Below are positions 32,881 to 44,147 of a stretch of 64,000 nucleotides of DNA, in pieces (the stretch's first letter is position 1; the number at the start of each line of letters is the position of its first letter). The notes beneath the pieces were generated by a model. It saw nothing but the letters and a program-made list of their open reading frames with translations. It ran no database searches and was not told the origin of the DNA. Position numbers and translations under genes: made by a program. The DNA is taken from contig CATNEN010000010.1 of the NCBI GenBank assembly GCA_950097015.1, forward strand, positions 2,992,501 through 3,056,500, in the 5' to 3' direction. The stretch is from Macrostomum hystrix (lineage: Eukaryota; Platyhelminthes; Macrostomidae).

Positions 32881-33218
32881 ATAATTAATTAACGTGCAGT
32901 TGATTACTGGGATCTAGCTACTTAATCCTTTCAGCACTGACTTTGCAAATTATATTATTATTATATAAGCATATATTATACTCATTTAGTATATATTTGC
33001 ACTTCTACAGCCGTATACTAATCTCATTTGTGTACTTAAACTGACTGTGCTCATCTGATCACACAATAAATAAAGCTTAACACGCCTTCCTTTATGGAAT
33101 TATTTTTATATTGTCCATAAAATGCGACTCTGCTTTCTTAATCCATGCGACAAAGAAGAAAAACAGTAAAAATAGGAGACGGACAGACGGCACTGAGGCT
33201 GACGATGATAAAGCTCGA

Positions 33219-34285
33219 TTAATGTGTGCCCAGCTTCCTGGCTTCATCCGCTGAGTACTGCAGCGTCCACTCGTTCGCGCCCACCAGCCGCAGCCGCCGA
33301 CCAGCGCTCCTCGACGCCCGCGCCAGCAACGGCTCATCGACATCGTTCCGCTGAAATAGACTTTTATCCGTTCCGCTGTCTACGCGGAACCTTAGCTCTG
33401 AAATTTGATCTGATAATCTGATCTGAAAGACGCCACTGCAACCGCTGCCGGACTTTTTACGGTGGTCTTTGTTCTCTTCTGCCATACGGTGGTCTTTGTT
33501 CTCTTCCGCCATGCAGTGGTCTTTATTCTCTTCTGCCATACAAAAGTAAACCTCCCTGCCATACAGGGGTCTTTGTTCTCTTCTGCCATACGGTGGCCTT
33601 TGCTCTCTTCCGCCATGCAGTAGTCTTTGTTCTCTTTTGCCCGCTGGCGATCTCTTGTGGCCAGTCGGTGTGAGGAAATTTTTTCCAATCTTAGACGATG
33701 GTCTTTGTCGTCTAGCACTCGATACTGGCTTTTGATTTCAGTCGCCCTACAGAGATTATCATACGCGACAATTCGACGCTTGCTTTTGTTGCCTTTTGTA
33801 CGACCCTGTTTTCTTTGGCAATTGCTGTCGTTTTCTTTAAGCCGATGATGGTCCTTGTTGACCTGCATTCGACCTTGGTCCTTGCACTTTATGGCTGCCA
33901 TCCGACAGGGGTCTCTGTTTCTGCTCAGCGCAGTCGGCCTAGGGTTCTCAACGGTCTCCGGACAGTTGTAGCCGACTGGAACCCGCCCAGACCGTATTCG
34001 ACTTTCAATGCACTCTACAAACTGTCCGGAGATCCGATTCACCAGCCGAAAAGTGGCCGACAGCATCTCGCCGATGGAATAGACGCTGCTAATCAGAGAC
34101 CACTGGTGCCGAAAGCTGAAGACTTCGTAGTGGCCATTGGAACGGATGATCGCGTCTCGATGAATCGCGGACTCGGGTCTCGCCCTGCGTTGAGGTTTGT
34201 TGTCGACGCCGCCCTCCTGATTAGACAGCAGCCAAACACAATACCAGTAGAAGCTCTTCAGGACGTCTGGCACCCGCCACGACAT
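33219..34285 (-). pseudogene. Unrecognised gene or gene relic with in-frame 27-bp repeats
   Basis: One - strand frame runs from ATG at 34285 (MSWRVPDVLKSFYWYC) for 297 residues. A second frame begins inside a 27-bp repeat and reaches a stop at 33219. Both read through the same repeat, whose main frame gives MAEENKDHR units; the first frame shifts out of it near 33555, where a repeat copy is interrupted. The C-terminal segment of the second frame, with LRLVGANEWTLQYSADEARK, looks like real domain sequence. This suggests a gene whose repeat changed length by a non-multiple of three, or an assembly error there. No family identified; no membrane helix beyond a short aromatic patch at the start. 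Confidence 0.4.
33465..33640 (-). repeat. 27-bp coding-type minisatellite
   Basis: About six units, read on the - strand as ATGGCAGAAGAGAACAAAGA plus CCACCGT, encoding MAEENKDHR/C in one frame. One unit is broken near 33545-33560 by sequence containing AGGTTTACTTTTG. Confidence 0.85.
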
Positions 34286-34354
34286 GAAGCTGTCAAAACT
34301 GCGTAACTTTAAGAGGACAAATTATCAGTCTAATCCACACACACAATTTCAAAA

Positions 34355-34576
34355 ATGGTCCGGCAAATGACTAATGCTGAAAGATGGCGTGCTGTTGGAA
34401 TGCTGGAAGTTGGGGTGTCGATCAGCGAAGTTGCTCGCAGATTTGGAAGATCGCGAGCGGCAATTCGAAAACTGCTGACAAAGTCCCGTGAGACTGGCAG
34501 CGTGGAGCACGCTGCGAAAGGCAGTCAGCGCCTTGATCTCCGTGGCTCACAGTCAACACGGTGTAGACGGCGTTGA
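34355..34576 (+). pseudogene. Tc1/mariner-type transposase N-terminal fragment
   Basis: The 73-residue frame begins MVRQMTNAERWRAVGML and contains a paired-like helix-turn-helix (GVSISEVARRFGRSRAAIRK), then LLTKSRETGSVEH. This order is typical of the DNA-binding N-terminus of Tc1/mariner transposases. The second helix-turn-helix and the DDE catalytic domain are absent; a purine minisatellite begins directly after. A remnant, or possibly a captured DNA-binding exon. Confidence 0.75.
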
Positions 34577-34599
34577 CGGAGTTGCAATCGATTCTTTGA

Positions 34600-34945
34600 G
34601 GGAAGGAGAGAGAGGGAGGAGAGAGAGGGAAGGGAAGAGAGGGAAGGGGAGAGAGGGAGGAGAGAGAGGGAAGGGAAGAGAGGGAATGGAGAGAGGGAGG
34701 GGGAGAGAGGGAAGGAGAGAGAGGGAAGGAGAGAGAGGGAAGGGGAGAGAGGGAAGGAGAGAGAGGGAAGGGGAGAGAGGGAAGGGGAGAGAGGGAAGGA
34801 GAGAGAGGGAAGGGGAGAGAGGGAAGGGGAGAGAGGGAAGGGGAGAGAGGGAAGGGGAGAGAGGGAAGGGGAGAGAGGGAAGGGGAGAGAGGGAAGGGGA
34901 GAGAGGGAAGGGGAGAGACGGAAGAAGAGAGAGGGAAGGATGGGA
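34600..34945. repeat. 14-bp all-purine minisatellite
   Basis: About 24 units of GAGAGAGGGAAGGG and GAGAGAGGGAAGGA. The + strand is purine almost without interruption for about 330 bases (a T near 34686 and a C near 34919). It abuts the transposase fragment. Confidence 0.96.
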
Positions 34946-35394
34946 ACTTGAGCCTTAAAAGTGGGCTTCACAGTGTTTGTAGACGTATTTTTGACAGTTT
35001 TTTAGAGAAAGCTATTTTTTAAGTGCACCTCGATCTATTTACTACGAGTAAGGTGATGCGAAATCGAGAGTGGAAAATTCTTAGCAACGCGAATGAAATT
35101 TTGCGGTCTGCAAGGATCGCAACATTTGCGCTCATTTGCTATTATAATATAATTGCACAAATACAAAATGCATGGAATTTCAGAGGCCCAGTTTTCGAAA
35201 CCTTGCCAGCCGAGAGCACAGGTGCAAAGTTCTAGCTGCATGGGTCTCGAATTGTAGCCTTCTGAAAAAGGCAATAATAACACAGGGGCATCTCAATGCC
35301 AAATTATAAGCACACACAATGTTAGCCGAGTGACTAGGCGGTAGGTCTGCCCGTCTAGATGCTGCCGACTCCATTCGCATATCAAACACCAAGA
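34946..35394. other. Gene-free interval
   Basis: AT-rich unique sequence. Overlapping frames on both strands (35023-35283) show no family resemblance. Nothing called. Confidence 0.4.
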
Positions 35395-35940
35395 GTGACC
35401 GGCGAAGAGAGAGTGACAGACGAGGACAGGGAGAGAGTGACAGGCGGGGACAGGGAGAGAGTGACAGACGAGGACAGGGAGAGAGTGACAGACGAGGACA
35501 GGGAGAGAGTGACAGACGAGGACAGGGAGAGAGTGACAGACGAGGACAGGGAGAGAGTGACAGACGAGGACAGGGAGAGAGTGACAGACGAGGACAGGGA
35601 GAGAGACTTTGTGTGACAGACGAAGGCAGAGAGAGACTTTGTGTGACAGACGAAGACAGAGAGAGAGCTTGTGTGACAGACGAAGGCAGAGTGACAGACG
35701 AAGACAGAGTGACAGACGAAGACAGAGTGACAGACGAAGACAGAGTGACAGACGAAGACAGAGTGACAGACGAAGACAGAGTAACAGACGAAGACAGAGT
35801 GACAGACGAATGCAGAGTGACAGACGAAGACAGAGTGACAGACGAATGCAGAGTGACAGACGAAGACAGAGTGACAGACGAATGCAGAGTGACAGACGAA
35901 GACAGAGTGACAGACGAATGCAGGGTGACAGACGACAGCT
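35395..35940. repeat. Compound minisatellite, 24-bp then 18-bp units
   Basis: The left part has about eight 24-bp units (GTGACAGACGAGGACAG plus GGAGAGA). A short transitional zone carries CTTTGTGTGACAGACG. The right part has about fourteen 18-bp units GTGACAGACGAAGACAGA, with an ATGCAGA variant alternating regularly near the end. The 18-bp unit is the 24-bp unit without GGGAGA. Confidence 0.95.
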
Positions 35941-36261
35941 CTAGCGGTGGTTTTAGATAATGTGAGCAGTTAAAATGTGAGACGCCGCTGACAGGCTATT
36001 TACAGTGAGTAAGGTTATTTCCAAATGAACGCAGCAGTCTGTGTAGCCGCAGTTGGAACATTGCACATTCTTGTGTACCCTAGCCAAATTGCCGGCAAAA
36101 TTTTGCTTTTGTCTGCAGGTTGCTCAACCATGACTAGCTTAGCTGCGGCGGTTTCGTCTGGCATGGCTGCAGCGAACTCGTTCTCACATTTCCTCTCTTG
36201 AGTTTCCATTTCTGCCCCAAAACTGACCTCAGATGGCCGAGCTCTGACCCCTCCTCCTACA

Positions 36262-36291
36262 CAGGAGCTGCTGCTGCTGCTGCTGCTGCTG
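36262..36291. repeat. (CTG)n microsatellite
   Basis: About ten CTG triplets, within AT-rich non-coding sequence from 35945 to 36730. No gene is recognised in that interval. Confidence 0.9.
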
Positions 36292-36731
36292 CCATGCCGC
36301 ATTCGAGAATTCATTCATTGTAAACAGCCCACTTAATCTCATTGTAGAACGGGTAAGCAATTTTACAATAAGCATAAGTTACATATTCTAAGGCTTACAA
36401 TTGAATCTCGACCAAGTGAATAACAATTTTCTATTCTATAGTTAAAGGCAGGCGTTCTTGTTTTCGCCGCAACGAGAACGAAGCCCAGATGTCCAGTGTA
36501 TCTGGCGGCAAAATATTATATCCTTCTAAAAATAGCCAGCTATTTAGGAAGTTGGCTGGTGGCGCTAATCTGGTCCGGAGTTGATCTCATTCTCGGAGTT
36601 CTATTCTCTGTCCTGCCCGGCACCGCATGCCAGCACCTTGTAAGCATGGCTGAAAATACCGGCGCAGATTTGGCATTTGGGGGAGGCTGGTCACGTGACT
36701 TCGCAGATAATTCAAAGCACGATAACAGGCT

Positions 36732-37742
36732 GTCCTGCCCATGCGGATGCAAGTAGGATATCCTGCCACAGGTGCAAGTGGAACAAATAGCTTTGTAGCT
36801 CGTAAACAACAGGCAATTGATGAGTATGGCTAATTGCTGCAACGCTAGCCTAGCGACAGTCCTGGATGATGATTGCCTATGCCAGAGCATAACACACCTT
36901 TGGGTATAGGAAGAGGTCACGAAAGAGAAAGTCAGCCTTGGCGTGTATCCAAGTAAGTATCAAATCTAAATCTAATCTTGAAGGTCCTCATGCGTAAAAA
37001 AGGTGTACAGCTTTAGCAAAATACAAAGGCTACAGTCAGTGAAAGTGCTCAGGCACAGTCCTGCAGTTAATTGACTGAGCAGAGAAGAGGCGGGTTCGCA
37101 GGGTCCAGTTCAGACCAGTTCCTAATGCAGGAAGAAAAACTTGTAAAAAGTGCTCAGCTTGCATTTCGTATAATCCTGCAGCCACCCTGGGTTTAGAGTG
37201 GAGCATGTAGAGAGGAGGCTGGGGTGGGTGTGGTGCACTTTTAAGGGACTCATTAGAGAGTGCGATGAGTAGCGCCACTTTCCAAGCAATTCTTTCTCAT
37301 TTCTGTCAGATGCTAACGAGAACTGGATGCACCTGCTTTTGCGCTTAGCAACTGTCGCTAGGCGGGAATCTAGAAATCAATAGAATTTCATTCTACTTGG
37401 CTTTTATAAGCACAATGCAAATTCTTCTTTTTAAACACCAGCGTAGAGCCCTGAATACAGAACCTGGACACACAACTGCTCACTAAGCCACCGATTCTCG
37501 AACCTGCGTACGGCTGTCCAGTCCATGGACTGGTGGGACGACATACCCAACCCTCAAATGACCCAGCTGATGCTGGTACCCATTTAACAGCTGGGTGAAC
37601 TGAAGCAATGCAGAGTTAAGTGTCTTGCTAAAATACACAGGTTGTTCCAGTGACGTCGGGAATCGAACCCTCGACCTTCAAGTAGTGAGGCCCACACTCT
37701 AAACACTATAGGCTACAACCCCCTTGTAGTACTTCCCTTGAT
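36732..37742 (+). repeat. Left arm of a 1-kb inverted repeat pair
   Basis: It is near-identical to the reverse complement of 61425-62427. Anchors are GTCCTGCCCATGCGGATGC at the outer end and GGCTACAACCCCCTTG near the inner end. The arm contains a SINE family A copy. Homology stops at both ends. No coding region. Confidence 0.9.
37500..37720 (-). repeat. SINE family A copy in left arm
   Basis: Reverse orientation. A B-box complement GGGAATCGAACCCTCGACC and body TGGTACCCATTTAACAG. Truncated after CCGTACGCAGG relative to the copies at 12441 and 63822, so it lacks the 3' tail. The two arms share the same truncation. Confidence 0.8.
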
Positions 37743-38567
37743 GCACTAGCTTGGAGAAAAGCAAAAAAGCACTTTCACTTAGTTTATCTACAGAAGAAAG
37801 TTGAGACCGTGCAAGCACTAGAATTGAGGATCTAGAATTAGAAAAAAATTGAAGCAGTTACTTTATCTTTTATCTGCTAAGCACTCGTATATTTGCTACC
37901 GTACTCTGAGATTCACAGTCTAAAGTGTGAAAGTGAACGCGGTTTCAGGCAGAACCCTCATCGACCAAACTTACCGGTTCTGATACAAAGATAGTGTATA
38001 TTAGATATGTGTATCGCAAATAGATAAATCGAAAGAAATTTGAATCACTGCAGTCTAAAATAAAGCAATGTTCCGACTGTATATTCATTTTTGATCGATA
38101 TTTACATTAGCCTAATGCCTATGTGATGGTGGTCACTAATCTACATTATGAATGTATAGTAAAACAAAAATGCTAAGTGAAAGTTAGTTCACTACGAGTA
38201 CCGGTGAAAGCTAAAGCTTAGGAACTGAACTTAACGGTACACCAAGAAATTGTTACACAAAGCACAAGAGCCCAGCTACCCAGGGGAACTGTACCAGACT
38301 AACTGAAACCTTTGATGCGAACAGATTACAAGTTTGAGAGATTCGACGCCAGACAGCATGACAATGGCTACGCAGGTAACATGAAGGTGCACAAAGTCCG
38401 GGATTTGCATTGATAGATTTGTAAATGTTGAACGATGCATCCAAATGTGACCAAAACCGGCTTTCATGCTTGACAGAGGGATGTTCTGAGCAATTTTAAA
38501 ACCATTGCCAATCCAGGGGCAGGCAAGCATGTGCCACAATGTCCAGTGTCTCTGATTGCGAAAGTCC
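37743..38567. other. Gene-free interval
   Basis: AT-rich unique DNA between the left arm and the GLUT stop codon. Homology with the second GLUT copy starts at about 38530 (GTGCCACAAT). Nothing else recognised. Confidence 0.5.
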
Positions 38568-41500
38568 TCACACTGCCTGCTGCTGCTGCCGCTCGATGCG
38601 GTCTGCCTTGAGCAGCGAGATGTTCGACGACAGCGGCTTGGCGTCCGGACCGCCGTCCTCGATCACCTGGGCATCGTTGGCGCCGCGGCAGACCCGTACG
38701 AAGGCCAGGTCCTTGGCGATGTCGTCGAAGCTGCGGTTCTTGGTCTCCGGCATGCAGATGAAGAAGAAGATCCAGAAGGGCACCACAACGCCGAGGTAGA
38801 TGAGGAACACGTAGCCCTCGATAGCCAGCTTCAGGTTGACGAAGGTGGTGGACACCAGCAGGTTGGAGATCCACTGGACGCCCTGGCTCAGCGAGTAGGC
38901 GGCGCTGCGAGGCTCCTGGCGGAAGACCTCGGCAACGATGAAGCCGGGAATTGTGCCCAGGCCGAAGGCGAAGCCGGCTGTGTACACGAAGATGAACACC
39001 ATGAAGGTGATGGAGGCGCCGTACTTCACACTGTCGGAGTCGGACTCCTTGACCAGGACGGCGCTGACGCAGAGAACAACGAGGCTGACAGCCAGCACTG
39101 CCGACGGCGCCAGGAGGAGTGTCCGGCGGCCGAACTTCTCCAGCAGCGGCAGCGAGATCACGGTACACAGCACGTTGAAGAAGCTGAAGCCGAGGTTCAC
39201 GTAGGGCACGGCGGCGCTGGAGATGCCAGAGATCTCCATCATGGCGGTCGAGTAGCTCATGACCTGACAGTTCAGCAAATCAGCTGGAGTTAGAAGAAGC
39301 TTTGCGCCCCACGGACACCCCCCTGATCCCCAGTAGCATGGGATTAATCTGAATCAGCTAGATCCTCTAAGAGCCTCTGCTAATGCCCAAGAATAGAAAT
39401 CCCAGAAAAATATTTTGTCACAAAATTTCCTGTCTGGTGGGAAGGCAAGAACAATGCAACAAGCGCAGCGCCCGCCCGACTGCCTTGGCGACAACAGTGC
39501 TGTTTTGTTAGACAATGCTCCAGTGTTATAGTTGCTAGGCGGGGGAATAAGCTCTGAGTGCTTCATTTGGCATTCGGGAACTAGTGCCTGGACTAAAGCC
39601 GGGGCATTGGGAGCAGCTGTCGCAGCGATAGAACAATTCAATGGCCCAGCATTTCAGTGCGGAAGGCTGAGCACGGCATAGGGGAGGTGGGTGTGAGGGA
39701 GAGAGGCGGATCCCCTCCCTGTTTCTATGAGTTCTCCCCTCCCAATTGCGCTGTGTAAGCCTAGGCGTATGTTGCCGTGACGACCAGCTCAACCGCCCAC
39801 GTGTTTGTTGTCGATGCGAGCGCTAATGCACTGGCAAGATTTGAAGAGAGTCTCAGTTGAGTTGAGGTTCCTTCTCAGCTAGTCCTGAGCTCTCACAGCC
39901 TTTCCAGTTGGATCTATAGCAGGGGTCGGCAAACTTTTTAGCGAGTGGGCCACGGAGAGAACCTATAGGACGACAGCGGGCCGTATTAACTGTAGGAATA
40001 TGAGAAAGGGGAGAGTTGAGACACAGGATAGATAAGAAATGGGAGAGATGATAAATGGGAGAGATGATAAATGGGAGAGATGATAAATGGGAGAGATGAT
40101 AAATGGGAGAGATGATAAATCGGAGAGATGATAAATGGGAGAGATGATAAATGGGAGAGATGAGAAATGGGAGAGATGATAAATGGGAGAGATGAGAAAT
40201 GGGAGAGATGATAAATGGGAGAGATGAGAAATGGGAGAGATGATAAATGGGAGAGATAGGACACAGGATAGATGAGAAATGGGAGAGATGAGACACCGAA
40301 TCGACGAGACAGCGGAGGGATGAGCCAGAGATGAGAATAGATAAGACTGGAGAGACGGGAGACACGGCAGAGATGAGACAGGGGAGAGATAATGAGACAC
40401 AGGACAGATAAGACACTGGAGAGATGAGACAGGATACTATAGGTGGTGGAAGGGGCAACGGGCCAGATTTAGGGGCTTCGAGGGCCGCATCTGGCCCGCG
40501 GGCCGGAGTTTGCCGACCCCTAGCCTGACACACCCCTGCCCATCAACTGCTCAGCGGGCAGCCACTACACGGCTGAGCAGTGCAGACAATGACAGTCGAA
40601 TCTGGTCACATGACACGACGCTATCTTAAATTATTCTTTTGTTTAAGAGGCCCATTTATCCAACTTTATTGTCTTCTGTCTTCTTTCTATGTACTATGAT
40701 TGTACTTTTTGCGAAATGAACAATTGACGCAGGCGTCTTTAAGCAGTAGTTTATTTCTGTCGATGAGGTTACAACTGCCCCATGCGATGCCAGAGCAGAG
40801 TGACAAAGTTCGGAGCAAGTCTCCAGTAAGACTGGACTTTCGAGTTTAGGCCAGTTTTATAATCGACTATGGAAGAAAGGACTGGTAATTTAAGGACAGC
40901 TATATCAAACACTCGGCTGAGCCAAGTTGACCTTGAAAAAAGCACCTTTGTGCGTCAGCTGCAACAGCTGCTACTCCTCACAATTCCACTCTCTGTCTGT
41001 CTGTCTAAGTTCAGGAGAAAATAAACTATAGCATAGCAATGCAGTTTTGCTTTTGATTTCACACCAGAGTGCAGAGTCAGGGCATGATTTTTCCTAATTC
41101 CCAAGGAAGCCACCCCGCTGAGAGGGGGAGCGATTTCGCCAGGAAAGCATTCTATAAATAGTGCCAGTTTAAAAGTACAACCGCCTTCGCCGGAAACGCA
41201 CGGGCGGTTTCTGGTACACCTGCATTCTCTATTCATAAGCAGAACTGATTTCAGCTGCGAAAGTCAGTCAAAGCCAATAACGATGAAGAAAAATTCACTA
41301 ATGGAACTCGCTAATGACTATAGAGAGTGACATAGCGGGCTGCCCGCAGCTGGTCCAATACTAGATCTTTTGTTCGGGCCTCGTCTCTGACGTCAGAGGC
41401 GCTGCGCCGATTCTAGGGGGAGGGGGGCGAAGCACTAATGACGGCTTAACGAGTCCCGGTTCTGATTGACACAGCTTTTACTGCTGGCCACTCAGTTCTT

Positions 41501-43818
41501 GCTTACCGGCCTGTCTGTTCCGCCTCTAATCAGAATATTGGCACGCTCTAGATGTCTGTGAAAGCTTCAACTGACTTAAGAAAGATTTAATTGTACCTTT
41601 AATCCCGGTAGAGATCCCTAGAGAACTCTATAATGTGTCTGTGAAAATTCCTACAACCAATTAACATGCCTTTATTGCTCTAATGCCATTCTAATGTCGC
41701 TCTAATGTCATTCTAATGTACTCTAATGTAATTCTAATGTGCTCTAATGTCGTTTAAATATGCTCTAATGTCGGGCAGCTCGCCGAACTTACAGCGTTGA
41801 TTCCGCTGAGCTGTTGCATGATCTGGATGCCGACAGCGATAGCCACTGGCATGCGCAGGTCGGCCTGGGTGAACAGCTGAACAAACTTGAACTTCTTAGC
41901 CGGAACGGCGACGGTCTCGACGGTCTCATCGGCAGCCTGATCCTCCAGGGCGCAGCTGCCATTGTTGTCCATCTCGCGGCGCATCTCCTCGATGTGCTTG
42001 TTGGGGTCGTCATTGGGGTACAGGCGCTCCAGCGCCTTCTTGGCCTCGGCCTCGCGGCCACGGTTCATGAAGAGGAAGCGCGGCGACTCCGGGCAGAACG
42101 GCAGGACGATCAGGGAGATGACGGCCGGCACGCCGGTGAGGGCCTGGGCCACGATCCACAGGTCGCGGTGGTTCATGGTCTGCTCGAGGCCGGAGCAGAC
42201 GAAGGCGACCAGGATGCCGATGGTGACGGCCAGCTGGTGGCAGGCGCCGATGGCGCCGCGGATGTTGATGGGAGCGATCTCGGTAAGGTAGATGCTGGCC
42301 AGCCCGATGGTCACACCTAGGGCGGCAATGGGTCAGGGGCGTGTTAGACAGGGTGTTAGACATGGTGTTAGACAGGGTGTAAGACATGGTGTTAGACATG
42401 GTGTTAGATATGGTATTAGACATAGTGTTAGACAGTGTTTTAGACAGGGCGTTAGACAGGGTGTTAGACTGGCTAAGCGACCTGTTTTGTGGGTGTCAGG
42501 TGGAGTAGTAAGTGGTTGCTGGGAGCAGTGAAAGCAGCTTACCGCAATTGAAGCCAATGAAAGCGCGGCCGATGTACAGAAGATAGGGCACTTTGGTCAC
42601 CACGGTAGGCGCTGTGATGATGGCTCCGACTATGATGAAGGCATTGTTGAACAGTAGACCGTTGCGCCTGGAAATCGAGGCGGATATTGTGCGATAGTCA
42701 CCATGGAAACGGCCACACCCACCAGAGGACACAAACTAAAGTTTTATGACCTGAGAAAGTGCGTCTTGGAGCTATGCCATCATAAAACTACGATTATAAT
42801 AGCAAAAATACGAATGCATAATAGCTCGTATTGCATTGTAAATGGGTTTTATTGCTTTGCATTCGTCTGGCCCAGCCTTCAGAGTCTCCATGGCTAGAAA
42901 AAATTCAATTGTAGAAATGCGTAACAACTAAATGCATTCATTGCAATGCATTCGCAAAATAATTTCAAAACTACAAACTAAAATGAAGGGCGTGGCCATG
43001 GGTGTCTCCGCTGGCTAGAAGACAGACCAATTCGAGCCTTTAATTGTCGATTTCGAGAAAAGTTCGCTAATTCTAATCTACCCGTCGCCTGTTTACTTTT
43101 GGCAAGCTGATGAAGCTGCTCAGTAGGGAAGGACTGAAGGACCAAAAAGTGTCTCTGCGGGTGGCACTTGAGCCAGCAAAATACCTTAGAAGGCCTCTTC
43201 ATTCGCCCTGCGTCTCTTCTCACAGGCAATGACGTGAGTACACTGTGCAATTGTGCCCAGGACTGTCAATCAAAGCTTCTCAGATGATGAGAACGCATGC
43301 CCACCTAGCTATGTCCAAAGCCTCTTAAAACTGCATCTAAACTGCTCACCTGCCAAAGTAATTGGAGATGGCGCCGGTGCAGAAGGCTCCTATAGCGCCG
43401 AACACAATCCAGACAGTCATTATGAGCGAATAGTACAGGCCGATTTTGTGCTCAACACCGGTGCCACCATCGTTGGTGCCGTTGCTGCCGGGTGCTGGGC
43501 AGGGGCTAATCTTCAGCAGATTCTCGCTCAGGAAGCACTCGATGTGCTGGCATGAGGTTGGGTTGGGAGCTGGTTATGGAGACTGTCCTGCGCTCAGAGT
43601 CTAAATAATCGAAGCTCACCTGCTTAGGCCCGTTGAACACGGAGATGTTGTAGCCATAGAGCAGAGAAGAACCAAAGCAGGTGATGAAGCAGGACAGGAT
43701 CAACCACGGAGTGATCTGAATGCAGGAGCAATATTGGGCTAGCAAAGCAGGCAGTCATATTTGGCATTGCTTGAATTCAGTGCAGTTGTCAGATAAGTAG
43801 ACTCACCACTTTTCCCAT
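38568..43818 (-). CDS. Facilitated glucose transporter (class I GLUT-like), copy 1, intact
   Basis: A sugar uniporter of the SLC2A/GLUT family in the plasma membrane; 12 membrane helices. Exons on the - strand: 43818-43807, 43715-43620, 43546-43350, 42667-42543, 42316-41793 and 39263-38568. All junctions are GT-AG and in phase, giving 549 residues. Family motifs: an N-glycosylation site (SNGT) in the first extracellular loop, YIGRAFIGFNCG, YLTEIAPINIRGA, the PESPRFLF motif after helix 6, QQLSGINA in helix 7 with the QLS triplet linked to glucose preference, EKFGRRTLLL, and PETKNRSF after helix 12. The loop after PESPR is a long acidic helix region. The first coding exon is only four codons (MGKV). 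Exact paralog unclear, so no symbol is given. Confidence 0.9.
39920..40520. mobile_element. Non-autonomous DNA transposon with hAT-type ends
   Basis: The ends are CAGGGGTCGGCAAACT and AGTTTGCCGACCCC, a 14-bp perfect inverted repeat typical of hAT/Charlie-like MITEs. GLUT copy 2 has the empty site (GATCTATAGCCTGACA). Comparison gives an insertion of about 600 bp with TAG on both sides, not the 8-bp duplication expected of hAT. The interior is mostly a tandem repeat and there is no transposase. It sits in GLUT copy 1 intron 5. Confidence 0.8.
40015..40262. repeat. 15-16-bp array inside the DNA transposon
   Basis: About 15 units of GGGAGAGATGATAAAT with TGAGAAAT variants. It makes up nearly half of the element, so it either expanded after insertion or is part of the mobile unit. 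Confidence 0.93.
40735..41629. other. Segment present only in GLUT copy 1 (about 895 bp)
   Basis: Copy 2 joins CAGGC directly to ATAATGTGTCTG, so this block was inserted here or deleted there. No inverted ends, target duplication or coding region recognised. It contains a 14-bp palindrome CTCTGACGTCAGAG near 41390 with a perfect CRE-like TGACGTCA. Confidence 0.6.
42335..42475. repeat. 12-bp minisatellite in GLUT copy 1 intron 4
   Basis: About eleven units of GTGTTAGACATG/GTGTTAGACAGG. Copy 2 has only two units at the same place (59010-59033), so the array expanded or contracted after duplication. Confidence 0.92.
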
Positions 43819-44147
43819 GACTTGTGTGTCGCGTGTGTCGCCTGAGTTCAGTTGAAGAGCCAGAAGCTGAGCTGTGTGGGCTAGACAATCTCTTTTTGGG
43901 GGCCGCAAGAAAGCTCTGCTAAATAGTACGGCGTGCGGGGGTGTGTGACAGGGACGGGGTGTGTTAAAGGAGTGACCAATGGCGCGGCGCGTGGTCTCAG
44001 AAAGACAGCTCTATCCTCTGATCCACCCCAGAATCTGCATCCCACACCCGCGACCCTGCAGTGTCCTCAGATAACCTCTCTCCTAGTAGCGCCGTCAACA
44101 GAGGCAAAAATAGGGATAAAAATAGACTTGGGATTCGTGGCCAAAAG

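Larger units (their letters stand above)
38530..44147 (-). repeat. Segmental duplication, copy 1
   Basis: Matches 56325-60374 in the same orientation, through exons, introns and flanks, with few substitutions. Differences are block indels: copy 1 alone has the hAT-ended insertion (39920-40520), a segment at 40735-41629, an expanded 12-bp array and about 290 bases near 42897-43186. Homology ends at GGATTCGTGGCCAA. Confidence 0.92.

Noticed and set aside
34488-34958. 156-codon frame continuing from the transposase fragment into the purine array
   Set aside because: It uses a different frame from the helix-turn-helix and consists of REREGERGK repeats from the array.
36015-36314. 99-codon - strand frame with a poly-Ser run
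   Set aside because: The poly-Ser comes from the CTG microsatellite and the rest lacks any recognisable domain.
36540-36920. 126-codon - strand frame repeated at 62238-62447
   Set aside because: It lies across the edge of the inverted arm; only part is shared, with no family resemblance. The repetition comes from the arm, not from a gene family.
38556-39293. 245-codon + strand frame opposite the GLUT last exon (and its copy at 56364)
   Set aside because: It is antisense to conserved transporter helices and His/Glu-rich, as expected from reading GC-rich codons backwards.
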